Below are positions 9,892-18,966 of a stretch of DNA of 64,000 nucleotides, piece after piece. The first letter of the stretch is position 1, and each line of letters begins with the position of its first letter. The notes beneath the pieces were generated by a model. The model was not told the origin of the DNA. It searched no databases and saw nothing but the letters and a program-made list of their open reading frames with translations. Made by a program: the position numbers and the translations under genes. Source of the DNA: Larkinella sp. C7 (GTDB lineage: Bacteria; Bacteroidota; Bacteroidia; Cytophagales; Spirosomataceae); assembly GCF_006149005.1 (NCBI RefSeq), contig NZ_VBSL01000001.1, positions 1,187,443 through 1,251,442 on the forward strand, written 5' to 3'.

Positions 9892-11478
9892 TTACCGAAT
9901 TGCGTGGTCGTTTTTTTCTTCTTCCAGATCGAGTTGCGCTTCTATTTTGCGGATCACGTCTGCATCGAACTCTTCCTGGTGCCGGAGCCGCTCCAGTTCC
10001 TGGCGTTTGATGCGGTGCAAGCGGGACAGGGCCTCGTTGTAGTTGGCCAGCAGCGGGCCGTCCCGATCCGACGAAACGTATTGATTTAAGAGCAAACCGC
10101 TTTCCAGCCGACTTTTTAAATGACTCAGCAACTGGTTGTCAGCCACCGCGTAGTGCTGGGTCAGCTCCTGCAAGGCCGCTTCATGCAACCGGCGGTTGAT
10201 GGTGGCCTCCTGCTTTTCTTCGGGCAGACGCGGAATCACTTCTTTCGGGTTAACCCAGCGGATGACCAGTGGCAGCGTCAGTCCCTGCAACACCAGCGTC
10301 ACCAGAATCACCATGAACGTAATGAACAAAATCAGGGGACGCTCGGGGAAAGGGGCACCCGAGGGCAGTGTCAACGGAATCGACAGGGCAGCCGCCAGCG
10401 AAACGACGCCCCGCATGCCCGCCCAGCCCAAGACGACAGGGCCTCGCCAACCCACATTCCGCACCGCAACGGGAATAAACCGCCCGGCAATTTCGGTAAA
10501 TACCATGGCAAACAGCGCAAACACCTGCCGAACGACGATGACCAGGGCCGAGATCGCCAGACCGTAGCCAATGGCATCCGTCAATGAATGGCCGTCCAGT
10601 CCTTTCACGACAACGGATAATTCCAGACCAATCAACACAAACACCAGACCGTTGATGATAAAAATGACCGTTGCCCACATTGCCAAACCCTGCACCCGCT
10701 CCGCGTGGTTGAGCAGCCGCGAACTGTGGTTCGACAAAAACAGTCCGCCACTGACGACAGCAATGACCCCCGAATAATGAAACTGTTCTGCGGTCAGGTA
10801 CATGATGTAAGGCGCAATGAACGTCAGCAGGATCGTGATTCGGGTCTGAATGGGCAACCAGCGGTGAATCGCATAAAATACACCCGCCACCGCTAGGCCG
10901 ATCACCGCGCCCATGATCGTCACCATAACGAAATTCAGGCCGACCTCCTGCCAGACGAAAGTGCCCGAAATCACCGTTGCCATCGCAAACCGGAAGACCA
11001 CCAGGCTGGACGCATCATTAATCAGGCTCTCGCCTTCCAGAATGCTGAGGGTACTTTTGGGAACGTTGACCCCTTTGAGCACCGAGGTCGCGGCCACCGC
11101 ATCCGGGGGTGAAACAATACCGCCCAGCAAAAATCCCAGTGCCAGCGTAAAACCGGGAATGAGAGCCGTTGAGGCATAGGCCACCGCCGTAGCCGTCAGG
11201 ACGACCAGCCCAAAGGCCAGTACCAGCACAATCCGTCGCCAGCGCCAGAGTTCGCGCCAGGACATGAACCAGGCGGCTTCGTAGAGCAAGGGCGGCAGAA
11301 ACACCAGAAAGATGAGATCCGGTTCGATGGTCAGCGTCGGCACACCCGGAATCAGGCTGGTCAGCAAACCACCCATCACCAGAAAGATGGGCGTTGGAAT
11401 CCGCAGCCGCTGCGCCAGCGTAGCGAGCAGGGCCATGCCCAGTAATAAAGCCAGTCCGAGGAAAACCAGGTCACGCAT
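9892..11478 (-). CDS. Na+/H+ antiporter, CPA1 family
   Basis: The start at 11478 (MRDLVFLGLALLLGM) places the first membrane helix at the N-terminus and gives 528 residues, typical of bacterial NhaP/YjcE-type antiporters. About twelve hydrophobic segments occupy residues 1-400. The conserved core ISPPDAVAATSV and GESLINDASSLVVF (the ND pair is the ion-binding site in this family) is intact. Residues about 405-528 form a charged, helical cytoplasmic tail. The protein exchanges cytoplasmic Na+ (or K+) for H+ across the inner membrane. It is followed on the same strand by nothing within 115 bp, and preceded by the mdaB-like gene 122 bp upstream. Confidence 0.92.
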   Translation of the reverse strand: MRDLVFLGLALLLGMALLATLAQRLRIPTPIFLVMGGLLTSLIPGVPTLTIEPDLIFLVFLPPLLYEAAWFMSWRELWRWRRIVLVLAFGLVVLTATAVAYASTALIPGFTLALGFLLGGIVSPPDAVAATSVLKGVNVPKSTLSILEGESLINDASSLVVFRFAMATVISGTFVWQEVGLNFVMVTIMGAVIGLAVAGVFYAIHRWLPIQTRITILLTFIAPYIMYLTAEQFHYSGVIAVVSGGLFLSNHSSRLLNHAERVQGLAMWATVIFIINGLVFVLIGLELSVVVKGLDGHSLTDAIGYGLAISALVIVVRQVFALFAMVFTEIAGRFIPVAVRNVGWRGPVVLGWAGMRGVVSLAAALSIPLTLPSGAPFPERPLILFITFMVILVTLVLQGLTLPLVIRWVNPKEVIPRLPEEKQEATINRRLHEAALQELTQHYAVADNQLLSHLKSRLESGLLLNQYVSSDRDGPLLANYNEALSRLHRIKRQELERLRHQEEFDADVIRKIEAQLDLEEEKNDHAIR

Positions 11479-11600
11479 GAATAAGGAGTTAATCGAATGG
11501 TTGGGAAGACACCAGAAATCGGTGTCCACAAATTACGCCCTCCTGATCGATCTTCCAAGCGCTTTTACCGGTCTACCGGTCGGTTTACGCAAAAACCGCC

Positions 11601-12212
11601 TTAAGCAGCCATGACGGAATCGCTCAACAGCACCCGTTCCAGATGGGCCACATACCGTTGTCGGTCCCGTTCGATGTTGGCATTCTTTTCCACGTCGTGA
11701 AAGTGCAGTCCTTCCAGTGGCTCCATCCCCGTGAAAGCATTCATCCGGTGAAAACCGAACATGACGCCTTCGTCGACACTTTTTTGATTGAAAAACTCGC
11801 CGGGCAGCGTGAAGGCTTCTTCCGGCGCATTCCAGCTCGTGGTGAGCATATAGTGCCGCCCCTGAAGCGTTCCGCCCGTACCGTAATTAATGGCCGGATT
11901 TTTCCGCGAACGACCGTCGCTGACGTAAATGCCCTGCTGGTGACCCGCTGTAAATACCACATCGATGTACTCCTTCAGCCGGTGGGGTACCTGAAACCAC
12001 CAGACCGGCGTGTGATAAATCACCACATCCGCCCAAACGTATTTTTTCACTTCTTCAGCCGGTTCGTAATCCTCGTTGATGTTGGTCACTTTTACAGCAA
12101 AATCAGGGTGCTGACGCAGAAAATCGACGGTCCAGCCCGTCAGCGTCTGGTTGAATGCTCCGCCCGAATGGGCAAATTTTTGACCGCCATTGATCACAAA
12201 TATATTCTTCAT
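11601..12212 (-). CDS. mdaB: MdaB-like NADPH:quinone reductase
   Basis: A 203-residue flavodoxin-fold protein. The N-terminus NIFVINGGQKFAHSGGAFN, the motif HTPVWWFQVPHRLKEYIDVVF and GTGGTLQGRHYMLTTSWNAP follow E. coli MdaB (modulator of drug activity B), an FAD enzyme that reduces quinones by two electrons and protects against electrophile and oxidative stress. It is divergent from a LysR regulator with 95 bp between start codons, the usual arrangement of a LysR-controlled quinone reductase. The symbol is by resemblance. Confidence 0.88.
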   Translation of the reverse strand: MKNIFVINGGQKFAHSGGAFNQTLTGWTVDFLRQHPDFAVKVTNINEDYEPAEEVKKYVWADVVIYHTPVWWFQVPHRLKEYIDVVFTAGHQQGIYVSDGRSRKNPAINYGTGGTLQGRHYMLTTSWNAPEEAFTLPGEFFNQKSVDEGVMFGFHRMNAFTGMEPLEGLHFHDVEKNANIERDRQRYVAHLERVLLSDSVMAA

Positions 12213-12279
12213 GGTGTTTCTCGTTTATGTCGATGCAAAAGTAATGGCCTCATTACTATCATAAAAATAAGTTAAATAG

Positions 12280-12304
12280 TATATTTGTATCACAATACTG
12301 ATAC
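12280..12304 (+). promoter_or_regulatory. Promoter -7 element and dyad upstream of the LysR gene
   Basis: TATATTTG at 12280-12287 matches the Bacteroidota -7 consensus TAnnTTTG and ends 20 bp before the LysR start codon. The inverted repeat GTATCA-N6-TGATAC at 12287-12304 overlaps its downstream edge, and ACTAT..ATAGT at about 12255-12280 forms a second dyad. A LysR protein often binds such dyads to repress itself and to activate the divergent gene, here mdaB. The regulator assignment is inference. Confidence 0.55.
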
Positions 12305-12307
12305 ATC

Positions 12308-13210
12308 ATGATTGCTAATCTGGAATGGTTTCGGACGTTCAAGGCCATCTACGAAACTGGCTCACTGACCGCAGCGGCTCAGGCCCTGTATATTTCGCAA
12401 CCGGGCGTCAGCCTGCATCTGAATTCGCTGGAAGCGCATACGGGCTACAAACTCTTCGACCGGGCAGCCCGGAAAATGGTGCCGACGGAACGCGGAAAAG
12501 TCATGTATAATTTCATTCTGGAGCCCATCAGCAAGCTCGAAGCCGCCGAACAGCAGTTTCATAAAAGCTCCAGAACCGGCAGGGCGACCATCAGCATCGG
12601 CATGTGTTTCGAGACGTTTCAGTTTACGCTGGAACCGCACATCGCCACGTTGCCGTTCAACGTCATTATCAAGTTTGGGGAATACACCGAAATGCAGCAC
12701 GATCTGGACAAAGGCTTGCTGGATCTGATCATTACGCCCCAGAAAGGCACGCAGACAAACCTGACGTACCAGCCGTTTTCGAAAGAGCGGATTGTGCTGA
12801 TCGGGGGTGCCCGGTCGCAAACCACCGAACTGGACTCATTGCTGAAACAGAATAAGTTCAGCGAAGCCGAGGTCTGGTTAAAACAGCAGATCTGGTACAG
12901 CACAGCCGCCGACATGGATCATCTCAGGCGGTTCTGGCACCTGAATTTCAACCGCCACCCGGATTTCAAACCCAACTACATTGTGCCGAACATCTGCTCC
13001 ATTGTGCGGTGTCTGAGCGACCGGGAGGGTTTTTCGATCATTCCGGATTTTCTGTGCCGGGACGAGATGGATCGGGGGCTGGTGAAACTGGTTTGGGAAG
13101 GAACGAACGTCATTGAAAACACCCTGTATTTCGGTACCCGGAAGAAAACCATCTACAGCGAGGAGATTGCCCGGATTCAGCAGATTTTTGAAAAGAATGC
13201 GGTTATCTGA
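12308..13210 (+). CDS. LysR-family transcriptional regulator
   Basis: A 300-residue protein with the LysR winged-helix domain at residues 1-60 (FRTFKAIYETGSLTAAAQAL, then QPGVSLHLNSLEAHTGYKLF) and a periplasmic-binding-protein-like co-inducer domain from about residue 90 to the end. The neighbouring divergent mdaB-like gene is the likely target; quinones or reactive electrophiles would be plausible signals, but that is inference. It converges on the DUF389 gene with only 14 bp between the stops, so the two transcripts probably overlap. Confidence 0.92.
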   Translation: MIANLEWFRTFKAIYETGSLTAAAQALYISQPGVSLHLNSLEAHTGYKLFDRAARKMVPTERGKVMYNFILEPISKLEAAEQQFHKSSRTGRATISIGMCFETFQFTLEPHIATLPFNVIIKFGEYTEMQHDLDKGLLDLIITPQKGTQTNLTYQPFSKERIVLIGGARSQTTELDSLLKQNKFSEAEVWLKQQIWYSTAADMDHLRRFWHLNFNRHPDFKPNYIVPNICSIVRCLSDREGFSIIPDFLCRDEMDRGLVKLVWEGTNVIENTLYFGTRKKTIYSEEIARIQQIFEKNAVI

Positions 13211-13224
13211 CTTCAGTCAGGAGG

Positions 13225-14619
13225 CTATTCCACAATCAACTTAATTTTCCGGCTCTTGGTGCGGCTGCGCAGCCAGTTTTCAATGCGCCTTTTTTCGGCG
13301 GGCCGGTGTCGGCGGCTAAATTTGGCGTAGACCAGCAAAACCGTATCCGGGCGGTTGCCGGTGCGGCTCATGACCAACGACCGTGCGGCCGTGAACGACT
13401 GCACGTCGGGCATGAGGGTTTTGAGTTCGTCGCGCAAATCGGCCACCGGCAAATGGGCCGACTGCGTGGCTTCGATGTAGTTCCGGAGCGAATCGATCGT
13501 CTGGTCTTTACGGGCAATAGACCCCTGACTGTATTTGATGATCTGGTCAGTGACGGTAGACGTGATGGTGTTGACATCGACTTCCGCATCTTTCAAGGCT
13601 CCCTGCCTGATGATCAGGGCGGTATTACCCAATCCGTAGGCAGGCAATTTGGCTTTCAGGAGCTGAATCGAGTCGGGTGGCATGGGTTCGCCCACCACCA
13701 TAAGTTCGATACTGCTTGCATCCCGCTGGTAACGCGCCGTATAATTGACCACCTGCCGATACTGGAAATTCCCTTCATTGGTCACAAACCGTTTGGCGGC
13801 CTGTTCGAAGATGGTTTTCCGAACGATCTGGTAGCCCAGGTACGTACTGGGAACGAGCACGATCAGGACGGCGGCCAGAATGGTATTTCTAACCCGTCTC
13901 TCAATGGCCGGATTGGCGTATTCCTTCTGGTGATAGCCCAGAAACCGCACAATCAGAAACGTGGCCAGACTAATGCAGACGCTGTTGATCAGGAACAGGT
14001 AAAAAGCCCCGAAAAAGTACGAAAGATTGCCGTTGGCGATGCCGTAACCCGCCGTGCAGAGGGGTGGCATCAGGGCGGTGGCAATGGCCACGCCCGGAAT
14101 AACATTGCTGATTTTGTCCCGGCGCGAACCCGCCACAATGCCGGCCAGCCCCCCAAAAAAAGCGATGAACGCATCCCAAATCGTGGGCGAGGTGCGGGCC
14201 AGTAATTCCGACTGCGCAACGTGCAACGGACTGACCAGAAAGTAGAGGGTGGACGTCAGCAGGCTAATAATGGCGGCAATGAACAGGTTTTTGAAGGCCC
14301 GTTGAATCAGGGACAGATCGTTGATGCCTACCCCCAATCCAATGCCCATAATAGGCCCCATCAACGGGGAAATAAGCATGGCTCCGATGATGACCGCCGT
14401 CGAATTGACGTCCAACCCAATAGAGGCAATGAAGATGGCGAAAATAAGCGCCCACAGATTAGTCCCTTTGAACTCAATGCCCCGGCTGATGGACTGAATG
14501 ATTTCGGCTTCATCGGCCTTATCCTCATCCAGACTGAACCGGTCACGGATGAAATGGCGGATGGTATCCCAGGTCGAGCTTCGTTCTTTTCGGGCTTGAT
14601 TCCGCTCTTCAGTTAACAT
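13225..14619 (-). CDS. DUF389 integral membrane protein
   Basis: A 464-residue protein. Residues about 50-260 contain six or so membrane helices with the DUF389 signature: FIASIGLDVNSTAVIIGAML, SPLMGPIMGIGLGV, VIPGVAIATALMPPLCTAGYG. Residues about 275-464 are a soluble region of unknown role, ending in basic helices. No function is established for the family that I can name with confidence. The gene is divergent from a ClC antiporter across a 349-bp region that contains an 11-bp-period operator-like array, so the two may share control. Confidence 0.85.
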   Translation of the reverse strand: MLTEERNQARKERSSTWDTIRHFIRDRFSLDEDKADEAEIIQSISRGIEFKGTNLWALIFAIFIASIGLDVNSTAVIIGAMLISPLMGPIMGIGLGVGINDLSLIQRAFKNLFIAAIISLLTSTLYFLVSPLHVAQSELLARTSPTIWDAFIAFFGGLAGIVAGSRRDKISNVIPGVAIATALMPPLCTAGYGIANGNLSYFFGAFYLFLINSVCISLATFLIVRFLGYHQKEYANPAIERRVRNTILAAVLIVLVPSTYLGYQIVRKTIFEQAAKRFVTNEGNFQYRQVVNYTARYQRDASSIELMVVGEPMPPDSIQLLKAKLPAYGLGNTALIIRQGALKDAEVDVNTITSTVTDQIIKYSQGSIARKDQTIDSLRNYIEATQSAHLPVADLRDELKTLMPDVQSFTAARSLVMSRTGNRPDTVLLVYAKFSRRHRPAEKRRIENWLRSRTKSRKIKLIVE

Positions 14620-14968
14620 TATTTCGGTAGGTTTAGGCGATAAAACGGTGTCTGTCGGTCTTTTACCAGCAAAGCAGCACCAAAACCGGGTTGAATCTAT
14701 TTAAAAAACGCAATTTTTGTTCCAAAAAGCCGGGTTCTAAGCAAAATCTAATCCGGTATTAAGCCCGGCCTAATCGGTGTTCATCAGCTTTGGCAGCCAG
14801 CACCAGCCCACCGTTTGGGGTCTTCGATCAAAAAAATCAGGTTGGCAAGACGCTTTTCGCAACGCACCAGGACTCAGCCCAATGAATAACTTATTGGATT
14901 GGAAAGCGTTTAAAATTCGTTCTTTTTCCAGATTTCTAAAACAGACCATCGGAACGTTTCTCTAGTTG
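14620..14968. other. Divergent intergenic region, DUF389 / ClC
   Basis: These 349 bp separate two divergent membrane-protein genes. The only clear structure is the four-hexamer array at 14736-14774. Two poly-A/T patches (near 14700-14720 and 14826-14832) could be promoter-proximal. A short open frame inside has no recognisable product. Confidence 0.6.
14736..14774. promoter_or_regulatory. Four direct hexamers at 11-bp period (OmpR/PhoB-type operator candidate)
   Basis: TCTAAG (14736), TCTAAT (14747), ATTAAG (14758) and CCTAAT (14769) begin exactly 11 bp apart, i.e. hexamer plus 5-bp spacer, one helical turn each. OmpR/PhoB-family regulators bind such tandem direct repeats. The array is 117 bp upstream of the DUF389 start and 195 bp upstream of the ClC start. 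An array with the same period, two near-identical hexamers and the shared TATTAAGCCCG tail lies upstream of the TPR gene at 16393. The regulator is unknown. Confidence 0.55.
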
Positions 14969-16363
14969 ATGAAAAACCAGCCCTCGTTGTACCAGAAGCT
15001 ATTAACCCGTTTCGACAACCGTTTTGTCCGGTCCATTTACAATGAGCGCGTCCGCCGAACCACGCTGCAATCCATTCCGTTCTGGATTGCATCGCTCCTG
15101 ACGGGCCTGGTGACGGTGGGATACGAACGTTTGTTTGCCTGGTCAGAAGCCACTTTCCAAACCTGGTTCCTGCGCATTCCGGCCTGGGCTTTCCTGCTCA
15201 CTCCACTCTGCTTTTTGCTTTCCTGGGCACTGGTTCGGGTGCTGGCCCCTGCCGCCCGCGGGAGCGGCATTCCGCAACTCATGGCGGCCATCGACCTGGC
15301 TACACCCGCCCATCACACCAAAATTTCGTATCTGCTGAGCATTCGGATTGCCGTCGTCAAAATCCTGAGCAGCGGGATTCTGTTGCTCGGCGGGGGAGCC
15401 ATCGGCCGCGAAGGCCCCACGATTCAGATTTCGGCTTCGCTCTTTCAACTCATCAACCGCCTGCAACCCCGGGGCTGGCCACAGCTATCCCGCCAGATTG
15501 TGCTCGTCACCGGCGGAGCCGCCGGGCTGGCGGCCGCGTTCAACACCCCGCTGGGTGGTATTGTGTTTGTGGTGGAAGAACTGACGCACACACACATCAC
15601 GCTCTACCGAACCGCCGTTTTCACCGCCGTCATCATTGCCGGTATGACGGCACAGGCCCTGCTGGGCTCCTATCTGTACCTCGGCTATCCCGCCATTCCC
15701 ACCACCGGCCTGTCTTTTCTGGGCGTGGCCTTTGTCACAGCACTCATCGCCGGGCTGGCCGGTGCGCTCTTTGGCAAACTGCTGGTGCAAATCAACCAAT
15801 ACCGGAAAACCTGGAAAACCGTGCCGCAGCAGGTGCTTTGGGTCATCGGCTGTGGCCTCCTGTTTGCGGCCCTGATCTACTGGGGTGGCATCGATGCCGC
15901 CGGAACCGGCAAACCGCTCATCAATCACCTGCTGTTCCACCACCCCGGCGAAGTGCCCTGGTATGTGTTTCCGGCCCGGATCATGGGCATGGTTTTGAGC
16001 TACAGCAGCGGAGGAGCCGGTGGAATTTTTGCCACGTCGCTGAGCGCCGGAGCCATTTTGGGCGAACTGATCGCACACGTCTTAACGATTGATCAGCAGG
16101 AAACCACCGTTGTGGTGCTGGTCGGGATGGTGAGTTTTCTGACCGGCGTGGTGCGTTCACCGTTTACGGCGGCCATTCTGGTGCTGGAAATGACCGACCG
16201 CCACTCCGCGATTTTCCCACTGCTGCTCGGCGGCCTGACTGCGCAACTGGTGGCTTCACTGGTCGATCCGCACTCCATGTATGAACACCTGAAAAAAGGT
16301 TTTCTGGCCGAAACACACCTGGCCATGCCCAACGAACCGGCTGCGACACCGAAGGCAAACTGA
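14969..16363 (+). CDS. ClC-family chloride/proton antiporter
   Basis: The ATG at 14969 gives 464 residues. The anion-selectivity motifs are intact: GSGIPQ at 98-103, GREGP at 146-150 with the gating glutamate E148, and GGAGGIFATSL near residue 350. The VEEL motif at 202-205 keeps the glutamate that in E. coli ClcA carries the proton, so this is more likely a Cl-/H+ exchanger than a channel. There are no C-terminal CBS domains; the chain ends shortly after the last membrane helix. GSGIP points to chloride and not to the fluoride branch. It acts in the inner membrane, often in acid or osmotic tolerance. Confidence 0.93.
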   Translation: MKNQPSLYQKLLTRFDNRFVRSIYNERVRRTTLQSIPFWIASLLTGLVTVGYERLFAWSEATFQTWFLRIPAWAFLLTPLCFLLSWALVRVLAPAARGSGIPQLMAAIDLATPAHHTKISYLLSIRIAVVKILSSGILLLGGGAIGREGPTIQISASLFQLINRLQPRGWPQLSRQIVLVTGGAAGLAAAFNTPLGGIVFVVEELTHTHITLYRTAVFTAVIIAGMTAQALLGSYLYLGYPAIPTTGLSFLGVAFVTALIAGLAGALFGKLLVQINQYRKTWKTVPQQVLWVIGCGLLFAALIYWGGIDAAGTGKPLINHLLFHHPGEVPWYVFPARIMGMVLSYSSGGAGGIFATSLSAGAILGELIAHVLTIDQQETTVVVLVGMVSFLTGVVRSPFTAAILVLEMTDRHSAIFPLLLGGLTAQLVASLVDPHSMYEHLKKGFLAETHLAMPNEPAATPKAN

Positions 16364-16392
16364 CGGTTTTCCGGCCACTGACGTCTGCCGGC

Positions 16393-16431
16393 TCTAAGAC
16401 AATTCTAAGGTTTTATTAAGCCCGTTCTTAG
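16393..16431. promoter_or_regulatory. Second four-hexamer array at 11-bp period, upstream of the TPR gene
   Basis: TCTAAG (16393), TCTAAG (16404), ATTAAG (16415) and TCTTAG (16426) start exactly 11 bp apart. The array begins 30 bp after the ClC stop and ends 75 bp before the TPR start codon. It shares both the spacing and the sequence TATTAAGCCCG with the array at 14736-14774. A tandem-binding response regulator is the simplest explanation. Confidence 0.55.
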
Positions 16432-16458
16432 CTTTCTCATGCAATTTGCAGTCCATCC

Positions 16459-16477
16459 CACCGGGATTTTCCCGGTG
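16459..16477. promoter_or_regulatory. Short hairpin in the TPR gene leader
   Basis: CACCGGGA ttt TCCCGGTG forms a perfect 8-bp stem with a 3-nt loop, 28 nt before the TPR start codon. It could sit in the mRNA leader or end the ClC transcript; there is no U-tract, so the first is a little more likely. Confidence 0.4.
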
Positions 16478-16505
16478 AAATGCATCCACGCAAACGCTCA
16501 ACACC

Positions 16506-18224
16506 ATGAAAAAGCACATCATATTCTCGTTGATAGGGACGCTTCTGGCGGGCAGTATGGCGGTAGCACAATCCGCCGACGCCACGATTCAGCAGGCCAT
16601 CACCCACTTCCAGTCCGACCGGCCCCAGCAGGCGGGTCAACTCTACCGGCAGGCCGTTTCCAGCCAGCCTTCTCCCGATTCCTATTTCTTTCTGGGCCGG
16701 TATTACCTGCAAATCAACCAGCCTGATTCGGCCCGTATGGCCTTTCAGAAAGGGGCGGACCTGGAAAAAAAGAACTACCTCAATAAAATCGGACTGGGGG
16801 GCGTGGCTCTGCTGCGCGGCCAAACCGACGAAGCCAAAACGATCTGGGCTGAAGTGGAGAAAAAAGCCAAACGCAAGCACCCCGACTGGCTCCACCGCCT
16901 GGCCGAAATGAATATCCTCATCGACAAAAACCGGAACCCCGACGAAGCCCTACGGTTGATCGACAAGGTGTTATCCAACGAAAAAGTGGAGAAAAAAGCC
17001 GGTTATTATGTCGTGAAAGGCGACGCACTGCGCCTGAAAAACCAGGGTGGCGAAGCCGTGTCGGCCTACGAATCGGCTTTACAACTCGACGCTCAGCAAC
17101 CGGATGTCCTGACGAACATCGGTTATATTTTCAAAGGGTCGAAAAACTACAACACCGCACGTGATTATTTCGTCAAAGCCCTCGGCGTCGATTCAACGTT
17201 CACGCCAGCCTATGAAAACCTGGGTGATCTGTACTCCCTGAGCCGCAATTACCGGTCCTCGGCCTATAACTACAAAAAAATGGTGGACAACTCGGAACCG
17301 TCCGATTCCACCATCCTGCGCTACACCAAGCTGGCTTTTCTGAGCGAAGATTACAAAAACATGATGGACTACCTGGCCAAAATTAAAGACCAGTCGCTCC
17401 TGAAAAACAGCAACGCTGTCCGGCGCATGTATGCCTACGCCTACGTGACGGACGACTACAAAAAGTATGACGAAGCCCTGGAACTGATGCAACAGGTATT
17501 GAACGAGTCGAAAGAAGAAGACCAGTTTACGATGGATTATGCGGCTCTGGGTCGGGCCTATGCCAACCGCGCCGACACGACAACCGTCAGTGATTCGCTG
17601 GCGCTGGTGTTTTTAAACAAAGCCACGGCGGACACCTCCAAAAACTACTTCGACGAAATCGCCCTGATTCAGTATAAAGACCTCAAAAACTACGGCGAGG
17701 CCGCCCGCGCCTACGAACAGGGCATCCAGTGGAAGCAGCAACACAACCAGCGCGTGGTGGGTCAGGATTATTACAACGTGGGCCGAAGTGCGTATTTCGG
17801 GTTTTCCATCAACAAGGACAGCACCCTGCTGCCGAAAGCCGACTCGGCTTTTGCCAAACTGACCGAGGTCAATCCCACCTACGACCGGGGTCCTTTCTGG
17901 CGTGCGCGGGTCAATCGGTATATGAAAGACGACAGCGCCGGTCTGCGGGCCATTACGTATTATCAGGCTTTTCTGGAAAGTGCCGATTCGTCCAAGGTGT
18001 CGAAGAAAGACCTGATTGAAGCCAACAGCTTCATCGGCTATCAGTATTACCGCGAAAAAGACATCGCTCAGGCGGTTCCGTATCTGCAAAAGACGCTGGA
18101 ACTGGACCCTGCCAACAAGAACGTTCAGCAACTGCTGGACTACATCGATAAGCGGGAAATGGTAGCGGATACCAAAAAAGAAGCGGAAAAACCGGAGGCC
18201 ACGGATACTGACGACAATAACTAG
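16506..18224 (+). CDS. Exported tetratricopeptide-repeat protein
   Basis: A 572-residue protein with a signal peptide (MKKHIIFSLIGTLLAGSMAVAQ). Almost the whole mature chain is helical repeats of the TPR type, for example GGEAVSAYESALQLDAQQPDVLTNIG-like units near residues 180-210 and the C-terminal YYREKDIAQAVPYLQKTLELDP. The last 25 residues are acidic and Lys-rich (low complexity). TPR arrays bind other proteins; no enzyme domain is visible. Similar exported TPR proteins are common in Cytophagales. An operator-like array and a leader hairpin lie upstream and a terminator follows. Confidence 0.85.
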   Translation: MKKHIIFSLIGTLLAGSMAVAQSADATIQQAITHFQSDRPQQAGQLYRQAVSSQPSPDSYFFLGRYYLQINQPDSARMAFQKGADLEKKNYLNKIGLGGVALLRGQTDEAKTIWAEVEKKAKRKHPDWLHRLAEMNILIDKNRNPDEALRLIDKVLSNEKVEKKAGYYVVKGDALRLKNQGGEAVSAYESALQLDAQQPDVLTNIGYIFKGSKNYNTARDYFVKALGVDSTFTPAYENLGDLYSLSRNYRSSAYNYKKMVDNSEPSDSTILRYTKLAFLSEDYKNMMDYLAKIKDQSLLKNSNAVRRMYAYAYVTDDYKKYDEALELMQQVLNESKEEDQFTMDYAALGRAYANRADTTTVSDSLALVFLNKATADTSKNYFDEIALIQYKDLKNYGEAARAYEQGIQWKQQHNQRVVGQDYYNVGRSAYFGFSINKDSTLLPKADSAFAKLTEVNPTYDRGPFWRARVNRYMKDDSAGLRAITYYQAFLESADSSKVSKKDLIEANSFIGYQYYREKDIAQAVPYLQKTLELDPANKNVQQLLDYIDKREMVADTKKEAEKPEATDTDDNN

Positions 18225-18255
18225 TTGAGTACGTTTGAGTAAGATGGTAAATGGG

Positions 18256-18297
18256 AACCCTGCCGGGGCGGTTTAGACCTCTGGCAGGGTTTTGTTT
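18256..18297. terminator. Intrinsic terminator after the TPR gene
   Basis: AACCCTGCC (18256-18264) pairs with GGCAGGGTT (18283-18291), followed by TTTGTTTTCC on the plus strand. It is 32 bp after the TPR stop and sits between convergent genes. Confidence 0.75.
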
Positions 18298-18392
18298 TCC
18301 CATCACACGCTTTCAGGGTACGTTTCCGAACAGCTAAGTCAGAATTTACGCGGCACTCTATTTACTACTTACTGATACTACATTGCAATTGC

Positions 18393-18716
18393 TTACTCCT
18401 TGCCCTCTTCCAGGAGTTGGACCGACAGGGTGCGAATCAACTCCCGGGATTCCAGCAACCCGTTGTGCCGCCAGATTTCGATGCCCTGTTTCAGCAGGAT
18501 GAACGACGGCAACTGGTGAACCCCAAAGCTTCTGACCACTTCAGGATGAACGACCTGATCGACGCGGGTGATCCGGATGCGATCGCCCAACACCGTTCCG
18601 ACCCGGTCCAGCAACTGATTGACCGAATCCTGCTGTGACCCCGAATTCGGGACAAACACCAGCAGAACCACGATTTTGGCGGGAACGATCAGGGGCCGAA
18701 AAAGGGTCGAGTTCAT
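18393..18716 (-). CDS. Thioredoxin-like protein lacking the CxxC active site
   Basis: A 107-residue protein with the thioredoxin pattern: strand IVVLLVFVP, then a helix, strand RITRVDQVVHPEVVRSFGV, and the cis-proline segment HQLPSFILLKQG (P70) followed by the last strand and helix. At the place of WCGPC the sequence is VPNSGSQQ (residues 22-29), so both redox cysteines are missing; the protein contains no cysteine at all. It cannot act as a disulphide reductase. A chaperone or binding role is possible. No signal peptide is evident. Confidence 0.75.
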   Translation of the reverse strand: MNSTLFRPLIVPAKIVVLLVFVPNSGSQQDSVNQLLDRVGTVLGDRIRITRVDQVVHPEVVRSFGVHQLPSFILLKQGIEIWRHNGLLESRELIRTLSVQLLEEGKE

Positions 18717-18966
18717 AAATTCAGTTCATGGTTTACGGGTTAAAGTTTACGGTTTACGTTACTTGAGCGGCCTATCCCGGCCAACTATCAACCAGAAATC
18801 ATAAACTCTAAACAGAATACCCAAAATTGCCGCTTTGCCGTCCCAACGACCATGAGATAGGTTGGTTCCCGAACTGATTTTTGTCAGGTAGCGGCTTGTT
18901 TTTCCCGCTTAACTTGCATCCAATCCCGCTAGACGGTCATTTATTGCCAGTTTCCGGACAAACCGC

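Noticed and set aside
13306-14205. A 299-codon plus-strand open frame opposite DUF389
   Set aside because: Composition is that of an antisense shadow and the minus strand encodes a clear membrane protein.
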